A stretch of DNA of 64,000 nt, taken from the NCBI GenBank assembly GCA_030651765.1, contig JAUSBY010000012.1:249501-313500 (forward strand). Reading direction: 5' to 3'. The notes beneath the pieces are model-generated. The model did no database searches. It was given only the letters and a program-made list of their open reading frames with translations, and had not been told where the DNA came from. Positions 7,732 through 15,953 of this stretch are shown one piece after another. Made by a program: the position numbers and the translations under genes. This DNA is from Coriobacteriia bacterium (GTDB lineage: Bacteria; Actinomycetota; Coriobacteriia; Anaerosomatales; Anaerosomataceae). How positions within the stretch are numbered: the stretch's first letter is position 1; each line of letters opens with the position of its first letter.

Positions 7732-8451
7732 ATGGATACCTACCTCCAGATCACCACGGTCGTGGGCGTCTACGTGGCGGGCGTGGTCTTCGTGGCGGGG
7801 ATGGGGTGGCGCATCTACCAGTGGGCAACCACCCCGAAGTCCCCGGTGCGGCTCGGCATGTTCCCCAAGCCGAAGACCCGCGGCGGCCGCATCATGAAGA
7901 TGCTCAAAGACACCCTGATCGCTCCGCACTCGGCACGCATCGAGCCGCGGATGTGGCTGTTCGCCATGATGTTCCACGTAGCCGCGCTCGCCGCCTTCGT
8001 CGGGCATCTGCGGCTGATACAGGAGTACCCGGTGCTGCCCTCGCTCCTCGGCGCCGAAGGCATGAACGCCTTCGCGGGCTGGGCGGGCGGCATCGCCGGG
8101 ACGCTCATGATGGTCGCGGTGCTGTACTGGATAGCGCGCCGCACGTTCGGCCCCTTCAAACAGCTCTCGGTACCTGAAGACTACCTGCTGCTCGTGCTGT
8201 TGCTCGGCGTGATCATCATGGGCAACCACATGCGGTTCATCGGCCACGTGCACGCCACCGACTACCGCGAGTGGTTCCAGAGCCTGCTCGCGTTCAAGCC
8301 GGTGATCCCCGACTCGATCCGCTTCAGCAATGTGGGATGGTCGCTCGGCACGCACATGCTGTTCGTGAACGCGCTGCTGATCTACTTCCCGTTCAGCAAG
8401 CTCGTGCACACCATCGGCTCCTTCTCCGCCAACCTCGTGAGGAGTGAGTAG
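7732..8451 (+). CDS. DsrM/NarI-like membrane cytochrome b subunit
   Basis: 239 residues with about five predicted membrane helices (near 8-28, 82-105, 120-142, 155-175, 205-228). The pattern of helix-embedded His residues (MMFHVAALAAF, MGNHMRFIGHVH, GTHMLFVNAL) fits di-heme cytochromes of the nitrate reductase gamma/DsrM/HdrE group that exchange electrons with menaquinone. ATG 7732 is chosen because the first helix begins immediately after it and GGGAGG precedes it. It ends 2 nt before the DsrK-like gene, the usual MK pairing. Exact physiological partner unknown. Confidence 0.85.
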   Translation: MDTYLQITTVVGVYVAGVVFVAGMGWRIYQWATTPKSPVRLGMFPKPKTRGGRIMKMLKDTLIAPHSARIEPRMWLFAMMFHVAALAAFVGHLRLIQEYPVLPSLLGAEGMNAFAGWAGGIAGTLMMVAVLYWIARRTFGPFKQLSVPEDYLLLVLLLGVIIMGNHMRFIGHVHATDYREWFQSLLAFKPVIPDSIRFSNVGWSLGTHMLFVNALLIYFPFSKLVHTIGSFSANLVRSE

Positions 8452-8453
8452 CC

Positions 8454-9740
8454 ATGGATTCGCAGCAGATCACCACACTCACGGGCGTTCTCGACAAGAA
8501 GATGAACCGGCAGCTCAAGCAGTACCTCGACATCTGCGCACGCTGCGCGATCTGCAAGGATGCGTGCCACCAGTACGTAGCCACAGGCGACTTCACGTAC
8601 CTGCCGGCTCGGCGCGCCGAGCTCATCCGGCAGATCTACAAGAAGTACTTCACCAAGGCCGGTGAGTTCGTGCCGGCGCTCTACGAGGCACGGGACCCGG
8701 ACGAGAACCTGCTCGACGAGTTGTACGAGTCCACGTACGCATGCACCGGCTGTCGCCGCTGCATGTACTACTGCCCGTTCTCCATCGACACCGCGTGGAT
8801 CCTCTCGGTGGCCAAGGCCATCCTGATCGCCGCAGGCCGCGGCAACGAGATGCTTGGCCAGCTTGCCGACGCGTCCCTGTTCAAGTCCGACAACTTCGAG
8901 ATGTTCCGCGACGTGATCGTGAGCGGCTTCAAGGACATCGAGGCCGAACTCAAAGAGCTCACCGGCGATCCATCGGCTGAGATCCCGGTGGACAAGCAAG
9001 GCGCCGACATCCTGTACGTGGCGCTCGCCGGCGCGCACAGCATCCTGCCCGCCGCAGCCATCTTCCACGAGGCCGGCGCCAGCTGGACGCTCTCGATGTT
9101 CGAGTCGGCCAACTACGGCTTCTTCCTCGGCGATGTGGAGAAGGCACGCAAGATCGCCGACCGGTTCATGGACGAGGCGGTGCGTCTCGGCGTGAAAGAG
9201 GTCGTGATCACCGAGTGTGGCCACGCCTACCGCGTGGCGAACATCTTCCATGAGGCATGGAGCGGCACGAAGCATCCCTTCAAGGTCCGCCACATCCTCG
9301 AGGTCATCGATGAGTACATCAAAGACGGCCGTCTGAAGGTCAGCCGCTGTATCGACGTGCCCGTGAGCTACCACGACCCTTGCCAGGTGGGCCGCAACGG
9401 CGGCATCTTCGAGCAGCCGCGCGACATCGTGCGCGCGCTTGCCACCGACTTCCGCGACATGACGCCCAACCGCGAGCAGCAGTGGTGCTGCGGCGGCGGC
9501 GGCGGGATCGTGGCCATCTCGGAGATGGACGCATTCAGGCTCAAGAGCGGCAAGAAGAAGGTCGAGCAGATCAAGGCGACCGGCGCCAAGATCGTCGCGA
9601 GCCCGTGCGAGAACTGCCGCCTTCAGATGGAAGGTCTGAACGAGACCGAGGACCTCGGCGTACGCATCGCCGCCATCATGGACCTCGTCATGGAGTGCAT
9701 GGACCTGCCCGGCCGAAAGCAGGCTGCCGAAGGCGCGTGA
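8454..9740 (+). CDS. DsrK/HdrD-like iron-sulfur oxidoreductase subunit
   Basis: 428 residues. Two ferredoxin-type cluster motifs (C28xxC31xxC34xxxC38 and C97xxC100xxC103xxxC107P) are followed by CCG-type cysteine domains: HDPCQ, WCCGGGGG and SPCENC in the C-terminal third, the arrangement that in HdrB/HdrD binds the special [4Fe-4S] cluster of disulfide reduction. With the preceding cytochrome b it would form a membrane complex linking menaquinone to a thiol/disulfide couple, as DsrMK does. No sulfite reductase DsrAB, DsrC or DsrJOP is visible here. The gene ends 20 nt before a perfect 13-bp hairpin. Confidence 0.9.
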   Translation: MDSQQITTLTGVLDKKMNRQLKQYLDICARCAICKDACHQYVATGDFTYLPARRAELIRQIYKKYFTKAGEFVPALYEARDPDENLLDELYESTYACTGCRRCMYYCPFSIDTAWILSVAKAILIAAGRGNEMLGQLADASLFKSDNFEMFRDVIVSGFKDIEAELKELTGDPSAEIPVDKQGADILYVALAGAHSILPAAAIFHEAGASWTLSMFESANYGFFLGDVEKARKIADRFMDEAVRLGVKEVVITECGHAYRVANIFHEAWSGTKHPFKVRHILEVIDEYIKDGRLKVSRCIDVPVSYHDPCQVGRNGGIFEQPRDIVRALATDFRDMTPNREQQWCCGGGGGIVAISEMDAFRLKSGKKKVEQIKATGAKIVASPCENCRLQMEGLNETEDLGVRIAAIMDLVMECMDLPGRKQAAEGA

Positions 9741-9760
9741 CGAACACACGCTGACGCGAC

Positions 9761-9790
9761 CGAAAGGCGCCGGGCGACCGGCGCCTTTCG
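9761..9790 (+). terminator. Strong hairpin closing the DsrE-TusA-DsrMK operon
   Basis: CGAAAGGCGCCGG and its exact complement enclose a GCGA tetraloop (13-bp stem, no mismatch) just after the DsrK-like stop. No T-run follows (TATGCAGG), so it may act as a 3-prime-end stabiliser or non-canonical terminator. Confidence 0.65.
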
Positions 9791-9821
9791 TATGCAGGTC
9801 GCCAACGGCTACCATGGCACC

Positions 9822-11450
9822 ATGGGTACACGCCGAAAGCGCTCGAAACCCCGGCCCCGCACGTCCACCCGCGTGCCGAGAGGCGCTCTGAGCGTCCCCG
9901 GCTCGCGCCGACGGCGCTCTCACGGCCCACTCATCCTCGGCGTCATCGGCCTCGTTTTCGCGCTGCTCCTCGGCCTGGCGTTCTACCAGGCGTTCGTTCG
10001 CGGGCGCGCCGAGCCGGCGCCGCAACCCGGGACCGACGCGGAGGCTCCGGCGGTCACGATCGCCGAGGACGTCTGGCTCGCCTATCCCACCTACCTCGGC
10101 GGATCGATGCGCGACTCAGGCGGTATGGGGCCTGCGCCGGAGCGTCTCGATGTGATCTGGAAACTGCAGATCGGCACCGGACTCACGGCTCGCAAGAGCG
10201 ACGACAAGCTCGTGAACTGGTCGGGGACCGGGTGGACGGGTCAGCCCACCCTCGTCTACGAGAGCGGGCGGCCCTGGCTTCTCATCGGCGGCTACGACCA
10301 TGGACTGAGACGCATCGACGCATCGACCGGCACGGCTGTGTGGCGAGCCGAGCTCGACGATGTCATCAAGGGGACGAACACCGTCTACTACGAGCCGACG
10401 CGCCCGGCAGACGACCGGCTCGTCGTCGTGACCGGCTCGCGCCGCGGCAACGGCCTCGCCGTCGGCGATCCCGGGATCGCCCCCCTGCGGGCGTTCTCGT
10501 TTTCCACCGGGGAGGAGCTCTGGCGACTGCCGGTGGCCCGCACCGAGAACTACAGTCAGGACGTGGACGCGAGCCCGCTGCGCGTGGATGGGCGACTCGT
10601 CGTGGCGCTCGAACCCGGCTACGTCCTCGCGCTCGACGCAGCATCACTCTCACCCGGTCCCGGCGGGCACCCCATGCCGAGTGTCGTGGCGAGCTCCCCG
10701 CTTCTCTACACAGCCGATGACGTGACCGCGCACGCCGAGAACGGCGGCAGCAACCTCGCGCTCGAAGGCTCGCCGGCCGTACTCGGCGACCGCATCTACA
10801 TCGCGTCGAGTTCCGGACACGTGTACGGCCTGAACCGCGAGACACTCGCGATCGAGTGGGCCTTCGCGCCCGGCGGTGACTTCGACAGCACGGTGGTCGT
10901 GACACCGGACGGGTACCTGCTGGTGGGCATGGAGCGCCAGTACGTCGCGCACGGCGGCGTGTTCAAGCTCGACCCGCGCAAGCCGCCCGGGGAGGCGGTG
11001 GTGTGGTTCTTCCGCACCGAGGACCGTGGCATCGCCGAGTGGGCCGGCGGTGTCATCGGCTCGGTTGCCATCAGCGCCGAGGACTCGGGTACCCCGCTTG
11101 CGGCGTTTTGCAGCGTGGACGGCAACGTGTACGTCGTCAACCGGGACACGACCGATGGCGACGGCCCCGGTCCCGACGGCGTCACGCGTTACCCGCGCCC
11201 GAAGCTGCTCTTCCACGACTCCATCGGCGGAAGTATATCGACACCCGTGATCGTGGACGATTCAATGGTGGTGGCGGGACTCGACAACACGGTGCGACTG
11301 TACGACATCGCGCCGACGGCCGACGGGGTCTCGATCGCGGAACGCGCCCGCTTCACCGCCGACGGACCGTTCGAGTCCACACCGCTCGTGTGGGACGGCC
11401 GCGTCTACATCGGATGCCGCGACGGCTACCTCTACTGCCTCGGACAGTGA
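9822..11450 (+). CDS. Membrane-anchored PQQ-type beta-propeller protein
   Basis: 542 residues. A very basic N-terminus (about 35 residues rich in Arg/Lys) precedes one hydrophobic anchor (LILGVIGLVFALLLGLAFY) and an extracellular part built from outer-propeller repeats of the PQQ/BamB type: PWLLIGGYDHGLRRIDASTG, GDRIYIASSSGHVYGLNRET, WDGRVYIGCRDGYLYCLGQ. No PQQ-dehydrogenase catalytic residues are recognisable, so a binding or scaffold function is more likely than an enzyme. ATG 9822 is the most downstream start keeping the anchor. It stands alone behind the operon hairpin and converges with the next gene, stop to stop 6 nt apart. Confidence 0.75.
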   Translation: MGTRRKRSKPRPRTSTRVPRGALSVPGSRRRRSHGPLILGVIGLVFALLLGLAFYQAFVRGRAEPAPQPGTDAEAPAVTIAEDVWLAYPTYLGGSMRDSGGMGPAPERLDVIWKLQIGTGLTARKSDDKLVNWSGTGWTGQPTLVYESGRPWLLIGGYDHGLRRIDASTGTAVWRAELDDVIKGTNTVYYEPTRPADDRLVVVTGSRRGNGLAVGDPGIAPLRAFSFSTGEELWRLPVARTENYSQDVDASPLRVDGRLVVALEPGYVLALDAASLSPGPGGHPMPSVVASSPLLYTADDVTAHAENGGSNLALEGSPAVLGDRIYIASSSGHVYGLNRETLAIEWAFAPGGDFDSTVVVTPDGYLLVGMERQYVAHGGVFKLDPRKPPGEAVVWFFRTEDRGIAEWAGGVIGSVAISAEDSGTPLAAFCSVDGNVYVVNRDTTDGDGPGPDGVTRYPRPKLLFHDSIGGSISTPVIVDDSMVVAGLDNTVRLYDIAPTADGVSIAERARFTADGPFESTPLVWDGRVYIGCRDGYLYCLGQ

Positions 11451-11456
11451 TCGGGC

Positions 11457-12287
11457 CTAGACGTCCCGAGCCGCCGCCAGGGCGGTCACCAGCCCGGCGA
11501 CTTCGCGCTCGCTGGTCATGCCGCCGTCGTCGGCGACGAACAGGCCGCCTGCCCGCGCGAGCACGCCGATCATGCTGCCGAGCGCCTCGGCACGCGCCGG
11601 ATTGCCGAGCTCGCCGGTGAGCAGGCCGCCGATGACCGCGAGACCCGCCTCACGCGCCGCCCAGAACAGACGGTCGAACGCAGGGACGCCGAGCCCGCCA
11701 CCGGCATGCACCGCGACGAAGCCGGCCCGTGCGATCGCAGGCAGCAGCGGGCGGATATCACCGTCCGAGTGAAAGATGGCGGGCAGGCCGAGTGCGCGCG
11801 CCGTGTCCACGATGCGGGCGTAGCGCGGCAGCAGCTCGGCGATGGCGAAGTCGGGCGCCACGAGCGGTCCGTCGGTACCGGCGAGGTCCTCGGCCAGCAC
11901 GATCGCACGGGCGCCCGCCTCGGCACCGCGCGCGACCTCGGCCACAAGCGTGTCGAGTCGCGGATCGAGTTCGGAGCCAATCTGCTCGGGCCGGGTGAGC
12001 GTCTCCCGAAGTCCTTCGAGCGGACCGCGCGCCTCGATGACCGGCCATAGCGGCCCGGACAGCGTCCACATCGGCGCGACAGCGGCGTCCGCGAGTCCGG
12101 CAGCTGCCGTCTCGGCCCACAGCTCACCCGCGGGCACGAACGCGAAGGAGGCACGGAGCACGTCGCACGCCTCGACGAGGTCGGGCACCGGCCCGTGCGA
12201 GGCGCCGATGACCGGGCCGAGAGCCTCGGCGGGCACGAACGTCAGACCGAACGGGAAGGGGGCGCCATTGAGTGAGAGTCGGTCCAT
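11457..12287 (-). CDS. Uroporphyrinogen decarboxylase-like (UroD superfamily) protein
   Basis: 276 residues with a TIM-barrel pattern of the UroD superfamily. The segment ALGLPAIFHSDGDIRPLLPA parallels the HSCGN..PLLP motif of corrinoid methyltransferase-type members (MtaA/CmuA/UroD-like), with Asp replacing the zinc-binding Cys. True HemE hallmarks (N-terminal RxPVWxMRQAGR) are absent, so haem synthesis is unlikely. It is about 60 residues shorter than typical UroD. ATG 12287 lies 2 nt after the preceding stop, implying coupling. Substrate unknown. Confidence 0.65.
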   Translation of the reverse strand: MDRLSLNGAPFPFGLTFVPAEALGPVIGASHGPVPDLVEACDVLRASFAFVPAGELWAETAAAGLADAAVAPMWTLSGPLWPVIEARGPLEGLRETLTRPEQIGSELDPRLDTLVAEVARGAEAGARAIVLAEDLAGTDGPLVAPDFAIAELLPRYARIVDTARALGLPAIFHSDGDIRPLLPAIARAGFVAVHAGGGLGVPAFDRLFWAAREAGLAVIGGLLTGELGNPARAEALGSMIGVLARAGGLFVADDGGMTSEREVAGLVTALAAARDV

Positions 12288-12289
12288 GG

Positions 12290-12754
12290 CTAGATGCTGC
12301 GCACCCCGAAGCCCACAAGCTCCGAGAGGCCCCACACGATGAGAAACGCGCTCGTCACGCCGAGCGAGACCGCGAGGAAGGCGCGCTTGGGTTCCATGTC
12401 GAGCAGCCACGCCGCGGCCGTGCCCGCGTAGGCGCCGGTGCCGGGAAGCGGAACCGCAACGAAGACCGCGAGTCCGATGAAGCCGTACTTCTCCACGAGC
12501 GGGTGGGCCTTGGCCCGGATCTTCTCGAACCTGCGGTGCAGCCAGCCGCCCTCGGGGAAGCGCTTGTAGACGAACTCGAGGAAGTAGTAGCCCGGCCAGA
12601 AGATGGCGAGGCTCGCCAGGTAGATGATCGGCAGGTAGATCTGCTCGCCGGCGGCAACCGCCCACGGGATGGCTGCACGCAACTCGATCGTGGGTATCCA
12701 GGACACGAACACGTACTTGAGCCATGCGGGCAAACCGGCCAGGAACTCGGGCAT
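12290..12754 (-). CDS. Small multidrug-export-type (COG2426) membrane protein
   Basis: 154 residues, three to four membrane helices. The N-terminal VFVSWIPTIELRAAIPWAVA and later KYGFIGLAVFVAVPLPGTGA match the COG2426 small multidrug export family, a DedA-like group with the reentrant P-L-P-G-T-G motif. Transported substrate is not established despite the family name. AAAGGT precedes ATG 12754. It lies between a hypothetical gene (3 nt away) and the UroD-like gene (2 nt away), so the three form one minus-strand unit. Confidence 0.8.
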   Translation of the reverse strand: MPEFLAGLPAWLKYVFVSWIPTIELRAAIPWAVAAGEQIYLPIIYLASLAIFWPGYYFLEFVYKRFPEGGWLHRRFEKIRAKAHPLVEKYGFIGLAVFVAVPLPGTGAYAGTAAAWLLDMEPKRAFLAVSLGVTSAFLIVWGLSELVGFGVRSI

Positions 12755-12757
12755 CGC

Positions 12758-13132
12758 TTACCTTTCGGGGGCGAAGACGTCGTAGATGCGCTCCACTTCC
12801 GAGCGCCAGTACGCTTCTGGGTCGGACACGTCGCGGCCGAGGCGGGCAGCGTTGCGGAAGTAGCCGTCACCGGGCATGCCGGTGTCGGCGCGGACCACGA
12901 GCGAAGCGAGCATGATGCCGTGCGCGGCGTCGGCCTCGGTACAGATCTCGTTCAGGAAACCCATGATCGCCCATGAGCGGGGCTTGAGATCGACCGCGCT
13001 CACGGCCCGGCAGATCTCGGCGTACGTGATCGTGCCACGCTCCCGCGCTCGCTCCTCGAGCAGCGCGTTGGCCTGGGCCTTGGCGGCCTCCCAGGCCTCG
13101 GCGGGGAAACCGTATCGTGTGTTCTCGGACAT
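12758..13132 (-). CDS. Conserved-looking hypothetical protein
   Basis: 124 residues, soluble, no signal or membrane segment. I do not recognise the family with confidence. Visible features are a helical N-terminus (AWEAAKAQANALLEERARER), a TITYAEICRAV segment that resembles a helix-turn-helix start, and a Gly-rich motif MLASLVVRADTGMPGDGYF that looks like a conserved binding loop. It begins a three-gene unit. No Shine-Dalgarno is evident before ATG 13132. Divergent from the ArfB-like gene, which starts 45 nt away on the other strand. Confidence 0.6.
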   Translation of the reverse strand: MSENTRYGFPAEAWEAAKAQANALLEERARERGTITYAEICRAVSAVDLKPRSWAIMGFLNEICTEADAAHGIMLASLVVRADTGMPGDGYFRNAARLGRDVSDPEAYWRSEVERIYDVFAPER

Positions 13133-13176
13133 GGGAGAGAGTATGCCACAGCCCCGCGGTAGAATGACCTCAGCCG

Positions 13177-13542
13177 ATGGACACTCGTTACCACATCCCC
13201 GCTGACGACACCGACCTCCTCGCCGAGTGCGAGGTGCAGACCTTTCGCGCCACCGGACCGGGCGGTCAGGGCGTCAACACCACCGACAGCGCCGTGCGCA
13301 TGCGACATCTGCCAAGCACGATCACGGTCGTGTGCCGACGCGAGCGCAGCCAGCTGCAGAACAAGCGGGTGTGCCTGGAGCGGCTGCGACAGCGCCTCGA
13401 GGCGCACAACGCGGCGCTCGATGCGCCCAAGCGCATACCCACGCGCAAGAGTCGCTCGGTCAAGGCGCGTCAGGTTGAGACCAAGCGTCACCACGCGCGC
13501 GTGAAGCGCACCCGTGGACGGGTGGACGCCGGCGAGGAGTAA
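13177..13542 (+). CDS. Short release-factor-like peptidyl-tRNA hydrolase (ArfB/YaeJ-like)
   Basis: 121 residues. The catalytic GGQ loop of class I release factors is intact ([20 protein letters not shown]), followed by [17 protein letters not shown] and a strongly basic tail ([19 protein letters not shown]). There is no codon-recognition domain. This layout fits ArfB, whose basic tail enters the empty mRNA channel of stalled ribosomes; the GGQ domain itself is closer in wording to RF2. TAGAAT lies about 15 bases before ATG 13177. A backup rescue role beside the tmRNA/SmpB genes 1.4-3 kb away is likely. It could be a less characterised RF-like family. Confidence 0.8.
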   Translation: MDTRYHIPADDTDLLAECEVQTFRATGPGGQGVNTTDSAVRMRHLPSTITVVCRRERSQLQNKRVCLERLRQRLEAHNAALDAPKRIPTRKSRSVKARQVETKRHHARVKRTRGRVDAGEE

Positions 13543-13552
13543 GGCGCTCGTC

Positions 13553-14662
13553 TTAGGGCAGCTGGCCCTGCGAGTGGCAGTTCAGACAGAGGTTGTCGTC
13601 CTTCTCCACGACGAAGCGGGGATTCGTTCCTTCGTGGGGGAACGTCTGGAACCTCGGATTGTCGGCCTCGCTCAACCCGTCGAGCTGTAGGATCGAGAAC
13701 GGGGCGGCCTCGGCCGAGCCCGACGTCTGGAGTGTGCCGACGTTTCGCGCATCCTCGTGACACTGCTGACAGATGGGGCCACGTCCCTCCTGGCCGGTCG
13801 CCCCCTGCGAGCGCGGATCCGGCATGAGGTAGCCGCGGTTGCTGCCCCCGAGCGCGCCGAGTGCGGTGGCTGTGGTCGGCATGGCGCCTGTCAGGATCGG
13901 CAGACTCCGGTAGACGAACGGCGCGGCGGGTGCGGCTGTCGAACTCGACTCGACGGGATGGTTGTGTGTCTCGGACAGGTCGCCCGCGCGGCCCGCGTGA
14001 CATGCGAGGCACCAGTCGGAGCCGTACTCCCCGACCGCGATCGACGCGTCACCGGGCGTGCGCCGGAGCAGCTTCGAGCTCGTGGGGTTCTGACCACTGC
14101 CCCCACGCCTCCGGTCACCCTTGAAAGCCGCGACCGTGCTCTGACCGTGCGGCGAGTGGCAGTCGGTACACGTCAACGTCCCGCCGACGCCTCCGAAAGC
14201 AGCGCCCATGCTGCTCCCGCCCGTGCCGGCGTCTCCCCCGGGTATCGCCGCGGTCGTCTCTGTACGGTGGATGGCCGCCGGCTCGGTCTCGGTGCGTGCA
14301 TAGACCGTCCCGTACACGCCCTTGCCGCCGGTGCCATCGTGGCAGAACCCGCACGAAGCGGTGATGGTGGGGCCGGGAAGCAGCATCGGGTGCTCGGCGT
14401 CGTGCGCCATGTGACACTGCGCGCACTTCGCGGTCGTCGTCAGGTAGCCCGCGTGCACACCGGACGGACCCGGGACGCCACCGCCATACTCGGGACCGTG
14501 GCACGACCAGCAGGTCGTGCGGACGGGAAGCTCCTCCATCGGCCACATGACGAACGAACCATTGACCTCGTCATAGGCGAACGCGACGCTCGCGCCGCTG
14601 AGCAACAGCGCGAGCGCGATCGTCGCCACAACCCCCCGGAGCCAAGACAGATTCCGCCCCAT
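13553..14662 (-). CDS. Secreted seven-heme c-type cytochrome
   Basis: 369 residues with a signal peptide (basic MGRNLSWLRG, then about 18 hydrophobic residues ending VAFA). Seven CxxCH haem-binding motifs are present: CWSCH, CAQCH, CGFCH, CTDCH, CLACH, CQQCH and CLNCH, plus further His residues that can serve as distal ligands. Spacing resembles doubled-CXXCH/NapC-tetrahaem-like domains. It would act outside the membrane in anaerobic electron transfer. No cytochrome biogenesis genes or partner oxidoreductase adjoin it; a good promoter lies at 14703-14732. It ends 10 nt from the convergent ArfB-like gene. Confidence 0.9.
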   Translation of the reverse strand: MGRNLSWLRGVVATIALALLLSGASVAFAYDEVNGSFVMWPMEELPVRTTCWSCHGPEYGGGVPGPSGVHAGYLTTTAKCAQCHMAHDAEHPMLLPGPTITASCGFCHDGTGGKGVYGTVYARTETEPAAIHRTETTAAIPGGDAGTGGSSMGAAFGGVGGTLTCTDCHSPHGQSTVAAFKGDRRRGGSGQNPTSSKLLRRTPGDASIAVGEYGSDWCLACHAGRAGDLSETHNHPVESSSTAAPAAPFVYRSLPILTGAMPTTATALGALGGSNRGYLMPDPRSQGATGQEGRGPICQQCHEDARNVGTLQTSGSAEAAPFSILQLDGLSEADNPRFQTFPHEGTNPRFVVEKDDNLCLNCHSQGQLP

Positions 14663-14702
14663 ATGCCCCTCGCTTCGCCGAGCGCTTCGTATGCCGCTAC
14701 GA

Positions 14703-14732
14703 ATACTATGGTCATCGCCTAAGCTTCGTCAA
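14703..14732 (-). promoter_or_regulatory. Candidate sigma-70 promoter for the multiheme cytochrome
   Basis: On the minus strand TTGACG (14732-14727) and TAGTAT (14708-14703) are 18 bases apart, with the cytochrome ATG 41 bases downstream. This is the best -35/-10 match near that gene. Confidence 0.55.
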
Positions 14733-14898
14733 TACAGCGCAACCTCTTCTCAGCCGCAGGCAGTTCGGTGAGATGCGGCTGGGCGGTATGACCCCTACTC
14801 ACCCAGGTCACGTGCGGCGCGAGCCCTGGCGACGATAAGGACCCCGCGCACGACAACGCGCCCGCCCGCGGGTATGCGGACGAGCGCGTGGTTGCGTG

Positions 14899-15251
14899 TG
14901 GTGGAGGCGCGGAGAATCGAACTCCGGTCCACGACAGCCCCCTGGGGAGCATCTCCAGGCTCAGTCACATCTTGGCATTCGGTCGGGGCGACACGGTGTG
15001 ACGAGCGTGCCCGTTCCTAGCTGGTTCGGTCTTTCGCGTGAGCATACCGGCTACGTCTTACGCGGCAGTCCCCTTAAGTGACGTCAGATCCGGTGACGGG
15101 GACGCGCACCGGGAGACGTCGCTGCACTATTTAGGCAGCGAGAGCGTAGTCATTGTCGACGTTTGAGCGTCGTTTGCCCCTGTTTAGCGAGGTAAGGCGA
15201 CCTCGGCCTGCTTCTCCCCTCAGAACTACCGTGTCGAAACCAGTCGCCCCC
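14899..15251 (-). ncRNA. ssrA: tmRNA (transfer-messenger RNA)
   Basis: 353 nt. The 5-prime end GGGGGCG (from 15251) pairs over seven positions (one G-U) with CGCCTCC just before the encoded 3-prime ACCA at 14902-14899. GACTGGTTTCGACACGG and the T-arm GGAGTTCGATTCTCCG are diagnostic. The tag reading frame ends ...NVDNDYALAA followed by TAA (15133-15131); the resume codon is not certain, with GGC at 15178-15176 as the farthest plausible one upstream in this frame. tmRNA rescues ribosomes on non-stop mRNAs and tags the peptide for proteolysis. Its partner smpB lies 0.7 kb away and RNase R 2.4 kb away. Confidence 0.97.
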
Positions 15252-15300
15252 GGCAGGTGAGGTATGTGAAGGTGCGTCCGGACCCAGCGCCCGGGAGCAC

Positions 15301-15306
15301 AGTATA
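15301..15306 (-). promoter_or_regulatory. Candidate -10 box upstream of tmRNA
   Basis: TATACT on the minus strand, 50 bases before the mature tmRNA 5-prime end. No convincing -35 hexamer is visible; a precursor leader would be trimmed by RNase P. Confidence 0.4.
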
Positions 15307-15392
15307 GCGCGCGTCGTGCCACCCTACGAGCAGGACATCGGGTATCGTGGGCGGAAGAAGAGAAGGAACCGAGTGCCGAAGGAGCGAGGCCC

Positions 15393-15938
15393 ATGACGCT
15401 ACGACCCGCCCGCGCGCACATCCGCGCGCTCACGATCGCCCTCGCGGTCGCCGCGCTGCTTGCGCTTGCCGCCTGCGACTCGCTGCCCGAAGCGGTGACC
15501 GACGTGCTGCCCGGCCCCGCTGCTACCGCCGAGGACGACGACCGGATCGCCGTGGTCGCCGACTACTTCCGCGCCCACCTGGCTGCCGATACCCGCGCGC
15601 TTGCCGATACCGTCGTCGCCGACGCCCGTGAGTACCTTGAGACACCTGGCCTCGAACGCGTCTCCACAAGCGCCGCGGGCCAGATCATCGACGAGGTCTG
15701 GGACGAGTCGACAGTGACCTTCACGATCGACTACCCGTCCGGGATCAAGGCGTACTCGCGCCTGATACTGCCCGACTCCTCGACCGCCCGCACCATCCGC
15801 TTCGAGAACAGCAACGACGCAGGTGCCGCGTACGAGGGGAACGTCAGTGTGACACTCGAGGGTGAGCGGTGGGTCGTCGACGCCATCGACGGCGTACCGA
15901 TCGCGACGGTTCTCAAGGGCGAGTTCAAGGCGCCGTAG
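15393..15938 (+). CDS. Putative lipoprotein of unknown function
   Basis: 181 residues. A type II signal peptide is clear: basic start, hydrophobic run and lipobox ALAAC with Cys at about residue 29. The mature part (about 150 residues) opens with an acidic linker and then RIAVVADYFRAHLAADTRAL, and ends in a beta-rich segment (NVSVTLEGERWVVDAIDGV) reminiscent of NTF2-like or DUF4878-type extracytoplasmic domains, which I cannot confirm. It is divergent from tmRNA and convergent with smpB, sharing a terminator hairpin that begins within its stop codon. Confidence 0.7.
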   Translation: MTLRPARAHIRALTIALAVAALLALAACDSLPEAVTDVLPGPAATAEDDDRIAVVADYFRAHLAADTRALADTVVADAREYLETPGLERVSTSAAGQIIDEVWDESTVTFTIDYPSGIKAYSRLILPDSSTARTIRFENSNDAGAAYEGNVSVTLEGERWVVDAIDGVPIATVLKGEFKAP

Positions 15939-15953
15939 GCCGGCTCCCGGCCT
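15937..15953. terminator. Bidirectional hairpin between lipoprotein gene and smpB
   Basis: AGGCCGG, loop CTC, CCGGCCT: a 7-bp perfect stem filling the 15-nt gap between two convergent stop codons. No T-run, so rho-independent function is uncertain. Confidence 0.5.

Noticed and set aside
11457-12287. HemE uroporphyrinogen decarboxylase
   Set aside because: The N-terminal RQAGR-type signature and full length are missing; only superfamily-level similarity remains.
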